From Geofilum rubicundum JCM 15548 (lineage in GTDB: Bacteria > Bacteroidota > Bacteroidia > Bacteroidales > Marinilabiliaceae), in contig NZ_BAZW01000001.1 of the NCBI RefSeq assembly GCF_000974365.1, forward strand, positions 186,001 to 250,000: a stretch of DNA of 64,000 nucleotides, read 5' to 3'. The notes under the pieces were generated by a model. That model was not told where the DNA came from. It made no database searches and saw nothing but the letters and a program-made list of their open reading frames with translations. Position 1 is the stretch's first letter; every line of letters begins with the position of its first letter. The translations under genes and the position numbers were made by a program. Below, piece after piece: positions 18,701-33,700 of this stretch.

Positions 18701-21700
18701 CCCTCAATTGCTGGATCAGGAACTTACATTTTTCAATACGAATTGACGGATGGTACATGTACCAATACGATAGAAGAATCGGTAGATGTTCATACCGTAA
18801 TCGACCCTACCTTTGAAACTGTGTCCGGCGAAACGCAGTTTTGCGAAACCGAGACCAATGTTGTTCTAAAGGCAGCTCAACCTGGAGGGAGTTTTTCCGG
18901 GCCCGGTGTTTCATTGAACGTTTTTAATCCGTCGGTGGCCGGACCTGGCACCCACAACATTACTTATACCATTAATACAGGAGCTTGTACCGATACGGAC
19001 GATCTCAGTTTAGTGGTGGTACCTGTGCCCACCGTGGATTTTACCAATCTCAATGATACCTATTGTGAAAACGAGACTGATTTTAAGATTGCGGTAAGTA
19101 ACATGCCGCCTGTACCAGCGGTTCCGGGAGCGAAATTCTCCTTTTCCGTTACAGCCAATGCGGCTGGCAAGGTTCCTATTTATGTAACAAGCGGCACTTC
19201 TCTTGCGATCGCTGATATGCCTGTGGAAGATGAAGAGGTTTTCTTTTCCCCTTCTTATGCGGGTGTGGGCACCTACTCCATTACCTACACCTATGACAAT
19301 TCTGCCAATAATGGTTGTGTGGCTTCTGTGACCAAGGCCGTTGAAATATTGGAAGCTCCCGGGGTGAATTTTGGCGTGCATGATCCAATATCGGGGGGCA
19401 CCACTTTTACTGATCCGCTTGAATTTTGTCAGAATGCCGATCCAGTCTATCTGCGGGGGAATATTTTTACCGATCCTGGAGATCTTACCAATATAGGTTC
19501 TGGTTTTTATACCGGCGTGGGCATTGATAATGATGCTTATATGACTTCTGGCACGGACGGTTATGCCCTTTTTGATCCGACACTTGTTTCGGTTGGAGAT
19601 GATCATTCCGTTAAATATACTTACACCCATTACAATGGCTGCGTTACTGAGCGGACCAGAACCTATGATATTTTACCTGCCCCAATCACCCATTACAATG
19701 TTGTTTTTGATCCGGTAAGTGGCATCTATTGCTTTGAAGCTCCCCCGGTTGACCCTGCGACTTATGGGGTTGAGATAGGTTTGGAATATTCTCAGCCAGA
19801 CGTGACTTATCATTTATTGAGAAATGGAGCACTGGCTGATCCGGCACAGACTGTAGCTGGCGCTACAGCTGGAACTGAAGTGAATTTCCCAAATCGTGTA
19901 ACAGAGCCAGGTACATATACTGTCCGTGCGGTTTTCACCAGTCCCCCACCTTCCGGGACTTGCAGCGATATCATGGCCGGTTCAGTAGAAGTAAGAAGAA
20001 ATTATGTGACCGGTTCCATTGAAGAGTTGCGACATGAGAGTTGTGACGGTTTAGACGATGGTTATTTAAGATTATCGGCAGGCGGCGGAACAGCACCGTA
20101 TGTATTTACAATAACTGATGGCGCGAATACCTTTACAAGTGGCACGGGCGAGTTTTTAAATTTGGAGCCCGGCAATTACGCCATTAAAATAGTTGATAAT
20201 GTGGGTTGTGAGTGGAATTCGCCCAGTGATGCTACATTAAATTCCGGTAGCAGCTTGACTTTAGATGTCATACCCACTTCGGTCATTCAATTAACCTGTA
20301 ATGGTGTCAACAATGCTTCGTTTACGGTTGAGGCAGGTGGTTTAGGTTCAAGTAATTATGAGTTTCGGCGCGATCCGGCTGCACCATGGATTAGCCACGG
20401 TTCAGATACCTATACGTTTACAGATTTGGCTGCAGGAACCTATGTGGTGTCTGTTCGGGATGCCGATAATCCTGGTTGTCAGGCTTCTGAAACAGTTGTG
20501 ATTAATCCGGAACCTGCTGCCATTACCTTGTTTAGCTCGCCAGTTGTCACGCCTGTAGGTTGCTCAGAAACGCCTATTGGTGAAATAGGGATAAGGGCTC
20601 AGGGAGGAATCGGCTCAGGACAGTTTCATTATGTTTTATACGAATTGAAGCCCTGGGGAGATTGGGTACCCATTAAGGTGGAAAGCGAAAATATTGGAGT
20701 TGAGGCCACTTTCTCTGGTCTGAATGGTGGTGAATATCGGGTGGACATTACCGATGACAATGGCTGTGGCCCATTGCAAGTTCCCATAACCATTGACGCC
20801 GCTGCGAGTTTGCCTGTTGTTCAATTGAGTGGGGACGGAATTGTTCATGTTTCTGAACCCGGATTTTCAGACGGCTCTATTCAGATTGCCATTACTGGCG
20901 GTGAAGTGCCTTATAATATTGTTTGGTCAGGCGTTGATGGCTTAGGTAGTTCAATTGCTGGTCTGGTGGATGATGTGTATCGTCAGGAAAACCTGGTAGC
21001 GGGGACTTATAAAGTGGAGGTTACCGATGATAATGGTTGCCCTGCCGAGCTTCTGGGTTTGCAGGTGATCGAAAATCCTGATTTCGGTATAGTATTTACC
21101 AAAAGCAACCCCGGCCCATGCTACGGTAGCAGTAATGGCGAAATTAACCTTGGTGTCACTGGAGGAGTTCTGCCGTATCAATCGCTGACCCTCACCAATT
21201 CTGCAGGTGATGTTTTAATACCCCATAGTTCGGGTGGAAGTTTTGCCAACTACAACAATTTGCCGGCTGGCAACTATACGGCTGTGGCCATTGACGATCG
21301 AGGTGTTTCTGTTTCTGAACCGATAGAACTTGTGGGCCCCACAGCGCCGGTCCAATTGGCTTACACAAAAACGGATGCGGCCTGTTTTGGGGAAGATGGA
21401 AGTATTGAGTTCAGTGCTACAGGCGGAACTCCGACTACTGGTACACCCAATACCTATACCTACTCAATCATACCGACTTCCGGTACTCCCTTGTCTGGGA
21501 CTCTGAATGAAGGAGGTAATGTTTCCCAAACCTTACCTGCTGGCAATTTTCAATTAACGGTAACAGATGGCGTTACCTGTTTCGATGCGGTGAGCTTCAC
21601 CATAAATGAGCCTGCACAAATGGGCATTGTTGTGGAAGATGTTCAAAATATTAAATGTTTTGGTGGCAATGATGGTTCTATTACCGTTTCTGTAAATGGT

Positions 21701-24700
21701 CGCCCCGGCGGCACTGCTTTTACTTACGAGTGGCAACGCTACGATGAAGTTTCTTTCAGCTGGCAACCTGATACCGAAACCACTGCAACCATGACAGGTC
21801 TTGCTGCAGGTAGTTATAGGGTTCGCGCATTTGAACCCGGAAATCCAACATGCTTTTCAGTTTGGTCAGGTTCTATATCCATCAGTCAGCCCTCGGCAGA
21901 CATGGTTGTGACTCCCGCAGTCAATAATATTACCACTTGCCATGGTGATAATTCAGGTAGTATTGTCCTTTCGGTTACCGGCGGAACTGCACCTTACATA
22001 ATTAAGCTCGGTACAAATGAATATTTGTGGGATGGTCTTAATCCTTATGTGTTGAGTGACCTCTCCGTTGGTACTTACCATGTTGAAGTTGTTGACGCCA
22101 ATGGATGTTCTGAGCCTTTGTCAGAATCTGTATCTGAACCGGATCCCTTCGTGGTGAGTAATTTTGAATACGGCATTGAGTGTGATGTTCTTTCAAGTGG
22201 CTATGTAGCCTTTGATATTTCCGGTGGATTGCAGGTTGGTGGCACTAATGCCTCTCACGCCCTTTTGGTACGTAATGATAACAATCAGGTTTATTATAAT
22301 GGAGCGGTTGGAGCTATCAATGATCCGCTGGTTGATAATTTAATAGCCGGCACCTACACCATCCGCATTACGGATGCCAATTCTTCTGATCCATCTGTCT
22401 GCCTGTTCGAGCAGCAGTTCGAGCTACGCAACATTTCTGTTTCGGCCAATGTGATTGCTCCTACCTGTTCAGGTCAGGATAATGGCAGTATTGAGCTTGC
22501 AGTAGAAGGAGGATCAGGTAATTATGATTTTAGTTGGACTGATTTAGCGCTTAATCCAATCTCAACTGACCAAAATGTTTATGATCTGGAGCCCGATACT
22601 TATATCGTTACTATTACAGATGTTGACGAAGGTTGCTCATTTACGCGTCCATATACCATCGCCTATCAAAATACCTTATCAGTCGATGAAGTTGTTTCGG
22701 ATGTAACCTGTTATGGCGGGTCCAATGGTAGTATCACGGCTACAGCCAATGGTGGGGTAGCACCTTACAATTATTTGTGGGAAAAGTACAATGGATCCGA
22801 TTATGTGCCATTGATTAATACCCAGACCCTGAGTAATCAGAGCATTGGGACTTACAAGGTTACCGTCACCGATTTTAATGGGTGTCAGATTTCTAGGGAT
22901 GCTATTGAAATTGAGCAGCCGGATGATTTTACCATTGATAGTCATACATTTAATGATGTAGATTGTTATGGTGCAGCCAACGGTAGTTTTACTGTTGTAC
23001 CGATCGGGTAGGTAATTTCGAATACAGCATTGATGGCATCAACTGGCAGGTATCGCCGACCTTCACCTCTTTGGTGGCGGGTGGTTATCAGGTGGCCATG
23101 CGCGATCTGGATCAACCTGGTCCGGATTATTGCGCCAAGTATGATGTTGAAGATGTGGTAATTTCCCAACCAGTTGCTTTGGCTGTGAGCTTAGAAAACA
23201 TTACCAATGTCAGTTGTTTCACTGAAGCTGATGGTGCCATAGAAGTCACTGTTAGTGGCGGCACTGTGGCCGTAGATTATGACTACCAATGGTACCGGGT
23301 AACCGGGACGGGCAATATCGCTCTTTCCCTGGGTTCGGTTAATCCTGCTACGACACTTACAGCAGGTGATTACCGCGTGCGGGTTACCGATGACAATAGT
23401 TGTAGCATATGGTCAGATGTCTATACGGTTACTGAACCGGCTTCGGCACCTGCGATTACCGTTGTGGCCAATAATTCTGTTACCACGCCGGGCGGAAATG
23501 ATGGTAGCATCACTATTAGTATTTCGGGTGGTACGCCGGGTTATGATGTTACTTGGTATGATGTGGATGGAACCACTGTTTTAGACAATGATGTTCTTTC
23601 TATCTACAATCTGTCAGAAGGGACTTATAATGTTGAGGTAGAAGATGATAATGGATGCCCCGTTTCGCGGGATATCACGGTCAGTGACCCCGATGCTGCT
23701 TTAAACTTGTCCGTGCTATCGGCTGTTAACCCCGTCTTGTGCCCTGTGGCTCAATCCGGATCGATAGAACTGGAAGCAAACGGAGGTACACAGCCTTATA
23801 CCTTCACTTTAACCAAGCGCCTGGTATTGCTGTTACTACGGGAATTGTATCGGCCAACTATGTAGCTTACAGCGGTTTGGGTGCCGGCATTTACGATGCC
23901 AGGGTGGTGGATGACAATGGTGTTGTAGCTGAAGTAAATGGGATTACGCTTGAAGTGCCCGATGTTCTTGATTTATCCATCGTTAATATAGCGGATGCGG
24001 TTTGTTTTGGTGAAAGCAATGGAGAGATTTCTTTTAGCGCGGCGGGTGGAACACCTTTTGATAATGGTACGCCTGCTGATCCAACCGATGATTACCATAC
24101 TTATGTGATTGTCTCGGAAGTTGGTCTGCCTTCTTATAGTGGCCAAATCGATGATGGCGACACAGAGCTTATCAGCACCTTAGCGGCAGGCGATTATTCG
24201 TTGACCGTTACCGATCGTAATGGTTGTAGTGCTACCACTGATTTCACGGTATCTCAGCCCGAAGATTTAAGTATTGATGTTGACAATATTTCTCCGGTCA
24301 CCTGTAATGGAGGCGACAATGGTGCCATTAGCACCATTGTGAATGGCCGTCCGGGTGGGACCCTGTTTACTTATTCATGGGAATTTTCAACAGATCAATC
24401 CACCTGGATTGCCTACCCAGGAACTTCGCTTTCAATCAGCGGATTGGAAGCCGGTTGGTACCGGGTTACTGCGACGGAGACAGGCACCAGCTGCAGTGTC
24501 ACTTCATCTGATATTCGGATCAATGAACCCGCCGCTGCCAGTCTGGCCATTGTTCAGGAAAATGATATAAGCACCTGCCATGGGGATGATTCAGGCAGCA
24601 TTGTTCTTTCGGTGAGCGGCGGAACTGCGCCTTACATGGTCAAATATGGAACGGTTGAAGAGCCTTGGAGCGGATTGAATAATTTTGTGGCGGATGGATT

Positions 24701-27700
24701 GGTTGTCGGTGATTATACTTTTGAAATTACAGATGCTTTAGGTTGTACAAGCAATGCGGTCACAGGAAGCATCCTGGAGCCTGACTTGTTTGAGGTCTCT
24801 CTTGATTCTGGTATCGGGTGCGATTTATTAGTTAATACCGGATGGATTGAACTTGATATTTCAGGCGGATTGCAGTTGACGGGAGCTTATAATTATGAAG
24901 TAAGGGTTATTCGCAAGGATAATAATCAGGTGGTTCATAATCGTGATTACACCGATGCTGAAACTCCTGTGAATATATCAGGTTTGGCGCAAGGGGATTA
25001 TTTAGTGTATGTCTGGGATGCCAACTCTACAGATGCCGTTGGTTGCAGAAAGCAATTTGACGTGGCGCTCAGAAACATGGTGGTTTCGGCCAATGTTGTT
25101 CATCCAACTTGTGACGGACAGGACAATGGCTCTTTAGAGGCCGTCGTGACTGGTGGTTCGGGCGATTATAGTTATCTGTGGACAGGCCCTGGCACTTTTA
25201 CTTCGACTGCCTCTTTGGTTGATAATCTCGAGCCGGGCACCTACGGGCTAACGGTTAGGGATAATATTAATGGTTGTGATGTCATACTGGATCCAATTGT
25301 TATTGACTATGCCTTTACTTTAGCAGTCGATATTGATAAAACAGACGTGAGTTGCGTTGGCGGCAACGATGGTTCTGCTACTGCCATTCCTTCTGGCGGT
25401 ACTGAGCCCTACTTCTACTTGTGGGAGCGTCTGGATGGGGCTATCTGGTCATCTCTAACGAATACCGCGACACTGAGTAACCGGACGGCCGGTACTTACC
25501 GGGTAACGGTGACGGATATCAATAATTGTGAGGAGGTGAGTGCCAATGTAGTGATCGGTGAACAAGCTGATTTCAATGTGGCTTCAATAACTTACAATCC
25601 GGAAACGGTTTCTTGTTTCGGGGGTGCCGACGGCAGTTTTGAGGTGCAGGTGTCTGGAGGTTCGGGTAATTTTGAATACAGCATCGATGCAGTCAACTGG
25701 CAAATATTGCCCACTTTCGATAATTTGGCAGCGGGTAGTTACCTCATTTCTATTAGGGATATGGATCAGCCTGCGCCTTACTGTCCCAAATACGAAGTGG
25801 CTACGGCCACTATTTTGGAGGCCAATCCTGTCGTTATTTCACTGGACAATCAGGTGAATGTGGAATGCTACGGTGAAGATAACGGTGCTTTGAGCATCAG
25901 CGCTTCAGGTGGAACAGGCACCTATACGTACCAATGGTTTGTGGTGACCGGTACCGGAAATATTCCGCTGGCGGGTGAAGTCAATGATGCGGTGACTGGC
26001 CTGGTAGCCGGTGATTATTTTGTGCAGGTGCGGGATGGTAATTCTTGTCTTAGCACTTCAGAGGTTTACACACTTACTCAGCCTGCTGCCCCGCTTGTAG
26101 TGAGTGAATTCAACAATCAGCCGGTCAGTGCCTACGATGGCAATGATGGCAGCATCACGGTTGCCATTTCCGGAGGTACCCCAGGTTATTCCATTGTCTG
26201 GACGGGTGTGGATCATAATGGGATTGATGTGACGGGCTCGCTGGCTCAGAATGTGGTCACTTTAAATAATCTGAAGGCGGGTGTTTATATAGCTACTGTT
26301 ACAGACGGTAATTTATGTACCGATGCTGTTAACATTACCGTATCTCAACCCGGTGATGTCTTAACGCTTAGTGAAATTCTCGCTCATCCCCAACCATGTA
26401 ATGGAGCCACCAATGGTTCGATTGAGTTGACAGCCGCTGGCGGAGTCTTGCCCTATACTTTTACTTTGGTTCGCAATCCGGGAACGGAAATGACGGTGGC
26501 CTCTGTGTCTGGCAATAAGGCTACTTACAATGGCCTGGCCGCCGGTTTCTATACCGCACGTGTACAGGATGCCAATGGCAATGTGTTTGAGTTGCCTGAT
26601 TTGGAGCTGATTCAGCCGGATCCGGTGGAAATTTCTTATTTCGCACCGACCAACATTTCTTGCTATGGGGCCACTGATGGCAGCATTCAATTCAGTATTG
26701 AAGGGGGTAACCCGGATGTCATCAACGGATACTCCTATATTCTTCGACCTGAAAACGGAACAGATATTCTCGGTAGCGGAGATGTTAATATTTCGATTGC
26801 AGGTTTAAATCCGGACAATTACACACTCCGGGTTTTCGATGCCAGTAATGTCTGTTTTGCGGAGCGCAGCTTTACCCTTACGCAGCCCGACGAAATGGTC
26901 CTTACAGAGACCATTACACCGGTTTCGTGTAATGGTGAATCGGATGGCAGCATTCGTATTGAAGTGTCCGGTGGTATTGGTGGGGGCTATACCTACGAAT
27001 GGTTTGTCGAAAATACAGCAACTTCCACTTGGGATGCCATACCGGGCAGCAATACCGCCTGGTTGCAAAATCAGGCCGCCGGTCGTTACAAGGTGGTAGT
27101 GACCGAATTGGGTGGTGCCACTTGTTCTAAAGAATCGGCAGAGTTTGACCTTGAAGAGCCCGATGCGCTCAGTGCGACAGCTACGCCTTTTGAGGTGAAT
27201 ACTTGTCCGGGTGATAATTCCGGAAGCATCACGCTTGTGGTTAGTGGTGGTGTTGCACCCTACGTGGTGGATTATGGCACCGGCACGCAGTATGGCAATG
27301 GTCCCGAGTTCTTTATTGAGGATTTGGTGGCGGATGATTATACCATCGTGGTGACGGATAACAATGGTTCTGGTTGCCAAACGGTGGCTACTGCCACTGT
27401 TGATGAACCGGCCGAGGCGCTTTCAGTGACGCCGCCGGTGGTAACTTACAGTTGTGTTCTGCCATTATCAGAGACCTATTCCGTCTCCTTTGATATCAAT
27501 GGAGGTGTGGGTATGGACAATGGCACGAATGATGAATTCTCCTATTATATTGAAGTCACGAACTTGCTTACTTCAGGTAAGAAAACCAAAATGGTGGCGG
27601 CTACCATTGATCAGCCGGTGGCCGTTAATTTAGACGATCTGAATCTGGGTTATGGCAACTATCGACTAGTTGTTAGCGATGCCCAGGCGGCAGTCTCGGC

Positions 27701-30700
27701 GTCCTGTGGCGCTGTGGAGCATCATTTTAGCATTTCGGGAATAAGTGTTACGGATGTCATTACTCCTGTTTCTTGTCCCGGAGCGGCAGATGGGGCCATT
27801 GATATTACCCTTACCGGTGGATCCGGTAACTTTGACTATGATTGGGCCAAAGATGGTGTGGCGATGACCGAATCCTCTCAAGACCTCAGCGGTCTGTCCG
27901 ATGGGGAATATTCTTTAACGATTACAGATCTGGGACAACCCGGCAGATGTCCGGTCACCCGCATTTATACCGTTGGTAATGCGAAAGATTTGGTGGTGGA
28001 ATCCAGTATTTCGCCAGTTAAATGTTTTGGTGGCAGCGATGGAGCTATCCGTATTACGGGTGTGGCCAATGCCGCTCCCGGACTGAGCTATTTCTGGAAT
28101 GGTTCGGCGGTGGCAGGATTCAATGAATTAACGGGACTGGCAGCTGGTGATTACTCTGTGGAGATCATCGATGGTGATGGTTGTAGCATTACGGAAACTT
28201 TTACGGTGACGCAGCCGGTGGCTGCTTTGTCGGTTAACTTATCGGCAACGCTTGACTGTGCTACCGACACCCGCTCTATTACAGTAGTGGAGGCCGGGGG
28301 TACCGCACCATTTACAGCAACCAGTTTTGCCTGGTCGGGTCCGGGTGCTTTTACGCGCAGTGCGGATGGTCGCACCATTTCCGGCATTACCGTCGGTGGA
28401 GAATATAGCGTGCAGGTGACCGATGCCTATGGTTGCAGTGTAGCCGAGTCGATCGCTATGGACGGTGCCATCAACCTGGTGGCCGATGTTACGTCGATTG
28501 ATTGTAATGGTGGAACCGGTGGCAACATCGTCCTGAATGTGGATGGGGGCAGTGGAGACTATACTTACGTTTGGACCAAGGATGGTGACGCTTCTTTTTC
28601 TGAGACGACCAAAGATTTGGTTAATTTGGGAGCGGGGATTTATGCGGTAACGGTCACTGATAATCAGCAGGATTGTGATGCGACGACTAAGTACAGTGTA
28701 GATCTGGACAATATTGTTGTATCGCAGCCTTCTGCGATCCAAATGGATGGTAATGTGACCAACAACGAATGTTATGGTGAGGCGGAAGGCCGCATCAATT
28801 TGCATACGGTGACTGGTGGAACGGCGCCTTATAGTTTTATATGGACAACCACTGATGGCTCGGGACTGACTGCCGGAGCGCGTGATCAGAGCGGACTGAC
28901 AGCAGGGACTTATACTGTTCAGGTGCGGGATGCCAAGGGATGTCTTTCCCCAACGCAATCATTTACCGTAACTGAATTGCCCGAATTGGCGTTTGATCTG
29001 CTTGTTTCAGATACCGATTGCGATAATAATAACAGCATTGAAGTTACCAATGCCACAGGCGGCTCAGGCCTAGCAGCCAATTACCAGTTTATTTGGGATG
29101 GTCCCGGTGCTACAGTGGGGACGCCTCTGCTGAAGGAGGAATTACCGGGTGGTACTTATACCATTACCATGGTGGATATGGGAACATCCGCCAGGTGCTT
29201 CCTGACTCAAACGGTAGAATTGGCACGGCCCCTTAAGGTGACAGAGGCGGTTCAACCAGAGAGTTGCTCCGGATCTAATAACGGCGTTATTACTTTGGAT
29301 GTAACGGGTGGTACAGAGCCCTATTCCTTTGTTTGGGATGCCGCACCTGGTATTGAGGTGAACGACCGTAACCAGGCGGCTTTGCCGGCCGGGACTTACC
29401 ATGTAATGGTGACCGACAGCAGAGCTGGTGGTGGCTGTCCGGTACCTTTGGAGGTAGTGGTGCCTTTGCAATACAATCTGCAACTGCAGGCGGCCATCGA
29501 CGATGTGGAGTGTTTTGGAGGAAACAATGGTGCTATTTATGTGACAGTACTCAACGGTTCGGGTGATTATACCTATCAATGGACCAAAGGGGCTTTCAGT
29601 GCTATTACCGAGGATATTGAGGGTTTGGAGGCAGGCGACTATACCTTGCAGGTGACCGACAATGTGTTTGGTTGTACGGTTACCGGGGTCTATACCGTTA
29701 CTCAGCCGGCTGTGCCAATGGCTATTACTGTGTGGATGTGACAGATAACGACTGTTTCGGAGATAACAATGGTGCTATAGATATTAACGTCACCGGCGGA
29801 ACTGCGCCCTATACTTATCAGTGGACGGGTCCCGGAAATTTATTAGTGCCAACGGATCAGGATCAAGCGGCTTTGTCGGGTGGCGACTATTATGTGTCGG
29901 TGACCGATGCCAATGGTTGTGAACTGACTAATTATGGTCCAATAACTGTAGATGAACCGGCAACGCCTGTGTCCATTTCATTGGTGGAAGTAACGCCTGT
30001 GACTGCTCTGGGAGCTGGCGATGGTACCATTACTGTGCAGATAAGCGGTGGCTCTGGTTCCTATACATCCATTAATTGGTTAGATCCTTCTGATGTTGTT
30101 ATTCCTGCTTTGGAAGGTTCAACTTTTGCCGATGAGTTAGCAGGTGGCACCTATACCATCCAGGCCATGGATGCCAACGGCTGTCCTTCTGAGGAGCTGG
30201 AGGTGTATGTTTATGAACCAGGTAATGCCCTGGAATTAGATATCGAGAAGCAGTCCAGTGGTCCGTGCTATGACTCGGCCAACGGGAAAATATTTGTCAC
30301 GGTTAAAGGTGGTGAATTGCCTTACCAGTCCATTACCCTGTCGGATGGCACCGGAGTATTGGAACAGTTTATCGAGGTCAATAGCGCGACTTTTGATAAT
30401 CTGGCGCCGGGCGACTATTCGGTGACGGTTCTGGATGCATTCGGAAATAATGTGTCAGAGGGCGTGACCATTCATGAGGTAGCTGCTCCATTGGCGGTGA
30501 CCGCAACAGTTACCACGCATGTGGACTGTCGGGGTACTTCCACCGGGGTTATTACAGCCAGGGTAACGGGTGGCATCCCTAATGCCAGTGGTCAGTACCG
30601 TTTACTTTTGTCCGGTGGTCCTGCGGGAACTTCTGATGAGGTTTTGGTGGCCGCCAATACAGATCATCTTTTTGAGAATTTACCCAAAGGTACCTACACC

Positions 30701-33700
30701 GTCCGGGTGATGGACGATAGCAATGTGCTGCGCGTGGCGCATGATGAGAACGATCTTCAGAATTTGTTTGGAAATGAGATTTTTAGTCTCACAAATGACT
30801 GCTCGGCCGCTGTGCAGAACCTTATTGTGCGGCAGCCCGAAGCGTTGGTGCATCTGAGTGTGGAGCCCGGTAGTGAAGAACTGTGTGCAGGTGAGGCGCC
30901 CCGTTTGGTGGTTTCTACCAGTGGATGGGACTTTGCAGACGGGGATCTTGGTGTAACTTTGAGTAACGGAGAGGCTTTTGTGGTCACTTCCGCTTCTCAG
31001 GTGCTGACTTTGACCACCCTGCCTGAAAATACTTTTACGACTTATTCCATTAACCATGTGACCAGTGCCGCCGATGCTTCTTGCGAGAAGGGTATGGGTA
31101 TCGGTCAGGCCATTGTGGAGATGAACGAATTACCGACGGCGACCTTGTCGGGCAACCAAAGCATTTGCCTCGGCGCCAATGCTCCGCTGCAGTTGAACCT
31201 GACGGGCACAGCTCCATGGCGTGTGGAATACAGTGATGGCACCAATGTGTTTGTGGTGGATGATATTCTGAGTTCGCCCCATACGGTTTTGGTGAATCCG
31301 CTGACCGATACGAATTATTCGCTGGTTTCTGTAGAGGATGTGCATTGTACGGGTAGCGTATCCGGTGGAGCCACTGTGGCGGTTGCGCAACCTGTTACGG
31401 TTGAATTTTCGGGTGCTGACAGCTACAACGAGGTCTGTGGCAGTGCCGATTTTGGTTTGGCGGTGAAGTTTACGCCGACCGATAATGGCCCATGGCAGCT
31501 GACCTATAGTGCAGTGGCTTTGGTGAATGGTCTGCCGTCCGGAATTTCCGTGGAACATAGTATCGCTGTTTCGGCTGCGATGTTGAATGCCGAGGGGGAA
31601 TATGAATGGACCGTCGCTCCATCTGCCAGTACGCGTTACCGCATTGTGTCGGTGATGAGCCAGGGTTGCGAAGGTATTGTCACCGGATTGCCCGTGGACT
31701 TGATGGTCCGTAATCTTCCATCTCAGCCGGAGGCGATTGTCGGACCGGAGGAGGTCTGTCAGGGAGCATCGGCGACCTACACCATTCCTGAAATTCCGAA
31801 TGTGAGCACTTATGTCTGGATACATCCCGATGGAACGCAGGAAAACAGTTCCAACAGTCTGACCATTCATTACGCCGACGATGCTGTAGGTGGCCGTTTG
31901 TACGTCTATGGCGTCAACAGCTGTGGCGATGGTCCGGTCCAATATCTGGATATTACGGTGAATCATTTGCCGGACACGGATAACCTGGTAATAAACGGTC
32001 CCGCTGATATTTGCCAGGGCGCCAAGCGTGTCAGCTTTATGGTGGATGCGGTGCCGTATGCCACAACTTATAATTGGACGGTGCCCGACGATTGGGATTT
32101 CGACGGAGATGGCGGACGTCAGATATTGCTGGATATTCCGGATGAAATCATGAATTATTCGGGTGTGATTACCGTTACCCCTGAGAATAGCTGTGGAGAA
32201 GCGGTTACGCCCATTACTTATGATATTTTCGTACGACCTAATCCATCGGCCAATGCGGGGGCGGATGTGCCCGACTATTGTGGCAGTTCGGTGATGTTGA
32301 ATGCCACGGCTGTGAATGCCGGTGAGACCGGTCAGTGGAGCAGTCTCCCCATTTATGGTTCGGCCGATGCGATAACCGATGTTAGCAACCCCAATGTGAT
32401 TGTAACCAGCTTGAGTCAGGGCGATGTGACTTTCCTTTGGACCGTTACCAGTGCCTATGGTTGTGAAAGTTCCGATGAAGTGACGGTGCGCAACAATCAG
32501 TTGCCGGTGAATGCCACGGCGGATATGACCAGTGTTTGTGATGGCAATACCACTTTGCGTGGCACGCCGCTGAATCCTAACTTGAATGTGACGGGACAAT
32601 GGACGGTTGTGGCACCTGCCACTTCCGGGGCCATTTTCTCGGATGCGACTTCTGCCAATGCGGAGGTTTCCAATATGCCGGTGGGCGAGAATAAGTTCCG
32701 CTGGACGCTCAACCAGAATGGCTGTGAGAGCTTTGCGGAGGTGACCGTTATGAATCGTCAGGCGGATGAAGCCGTCATTTTAGGTCCGGAGGTGGTTTCC
32801 ACCTGTGGGGAAGAACTGACCTTAGAGGCTGTGGCCCCGCGTCCCGACTGGGGCACGGGTGAATGGTCGCTGCTGAGTGGCTACGCGGAAATTGTTTCAC
32901 CTGAGAGTGAAACAACGCTGGTGCGCAACATTTCGCAGGGTAATGTGGTGGTGGTGTGGACCGTGACCAATGGCCAGTGTGCCAACACGGCTCGGTGACC
33001 ATTCGCAACGATAAGTTGACGGTGGATGCCGGACCAGATCAGGACATTTGCTCTGCAACAACCGTTCTGGCAGGGTCTGTTATTCCTGTTTTACCTCTTG
33101 GGATTCAAGGTTCCTGGCATGTGATTTCGGGCAACGCCAGTTTCGCCGATGGCAGTGATCCTAAAACTGCGGTGAGCAATCTGGCCCGCGGAGTCAATGT
33201 GCTGGAATGGCGTCTGACCAATAGTGGTTGTGTGAGTGCCGATAGGGTGACCATTACCAATAATATGGCCACCACGGCCACTGTGGGTAGTCAGGAATTG
33301 ATTTGTGGCGACATTTACACCTTGACGGGGAATCCGACTGTTTCCGGGGAATCGGGCTTTTGGAGTGTGGTAAGTGGCAGTGGCAGCTTTGACGATGCCA
33401 ATGATCCGGAAACGGATGTAAGGGGAATGGACTTTGGCGAGAATGTTTACCGCTGGACGATCAATAACAACAATAAATGTTCTTCTTCGGCAGATTTGAA
33501 AATTACAAATCTGAAGACTTTTGTCGATGCCGGCAGGGATACGGTGGTCTGTGACAATACCATTACCCTTCGTGGTAATCCGGTGCCTGCGGGTATGACC
33601 GGTGCTTGGCGGGTTGTTTCCGGCGGCGCGACTTTGGGCATCCTCGATGCCTCTAAACCACACATTGTTTTAGCAGCCGGATTGAATCAGGGCCCCAACA

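Noticed and set aside
29672-29741. Programmed frameshifting as explanation for the overlapping frames in the giant gene
   Set aside because: No slippery heptamer with a downstream stem was seen. The same kind of shift occurs in housekeeping genes at short homopolymers, which fits sequencing error.
31130-32599. 489-aa minus-strand open frame opposite the giant gene
   Set aside because: Its product is rich in His, Arg and Ile with no domain. It mirrors the repeat-coding strand, which has clear SprB/AGxD repeats. Other long antisense frames (19010-19630, 26805-27380, 28239-28958, 33091-33663) are rejected for the same reason.
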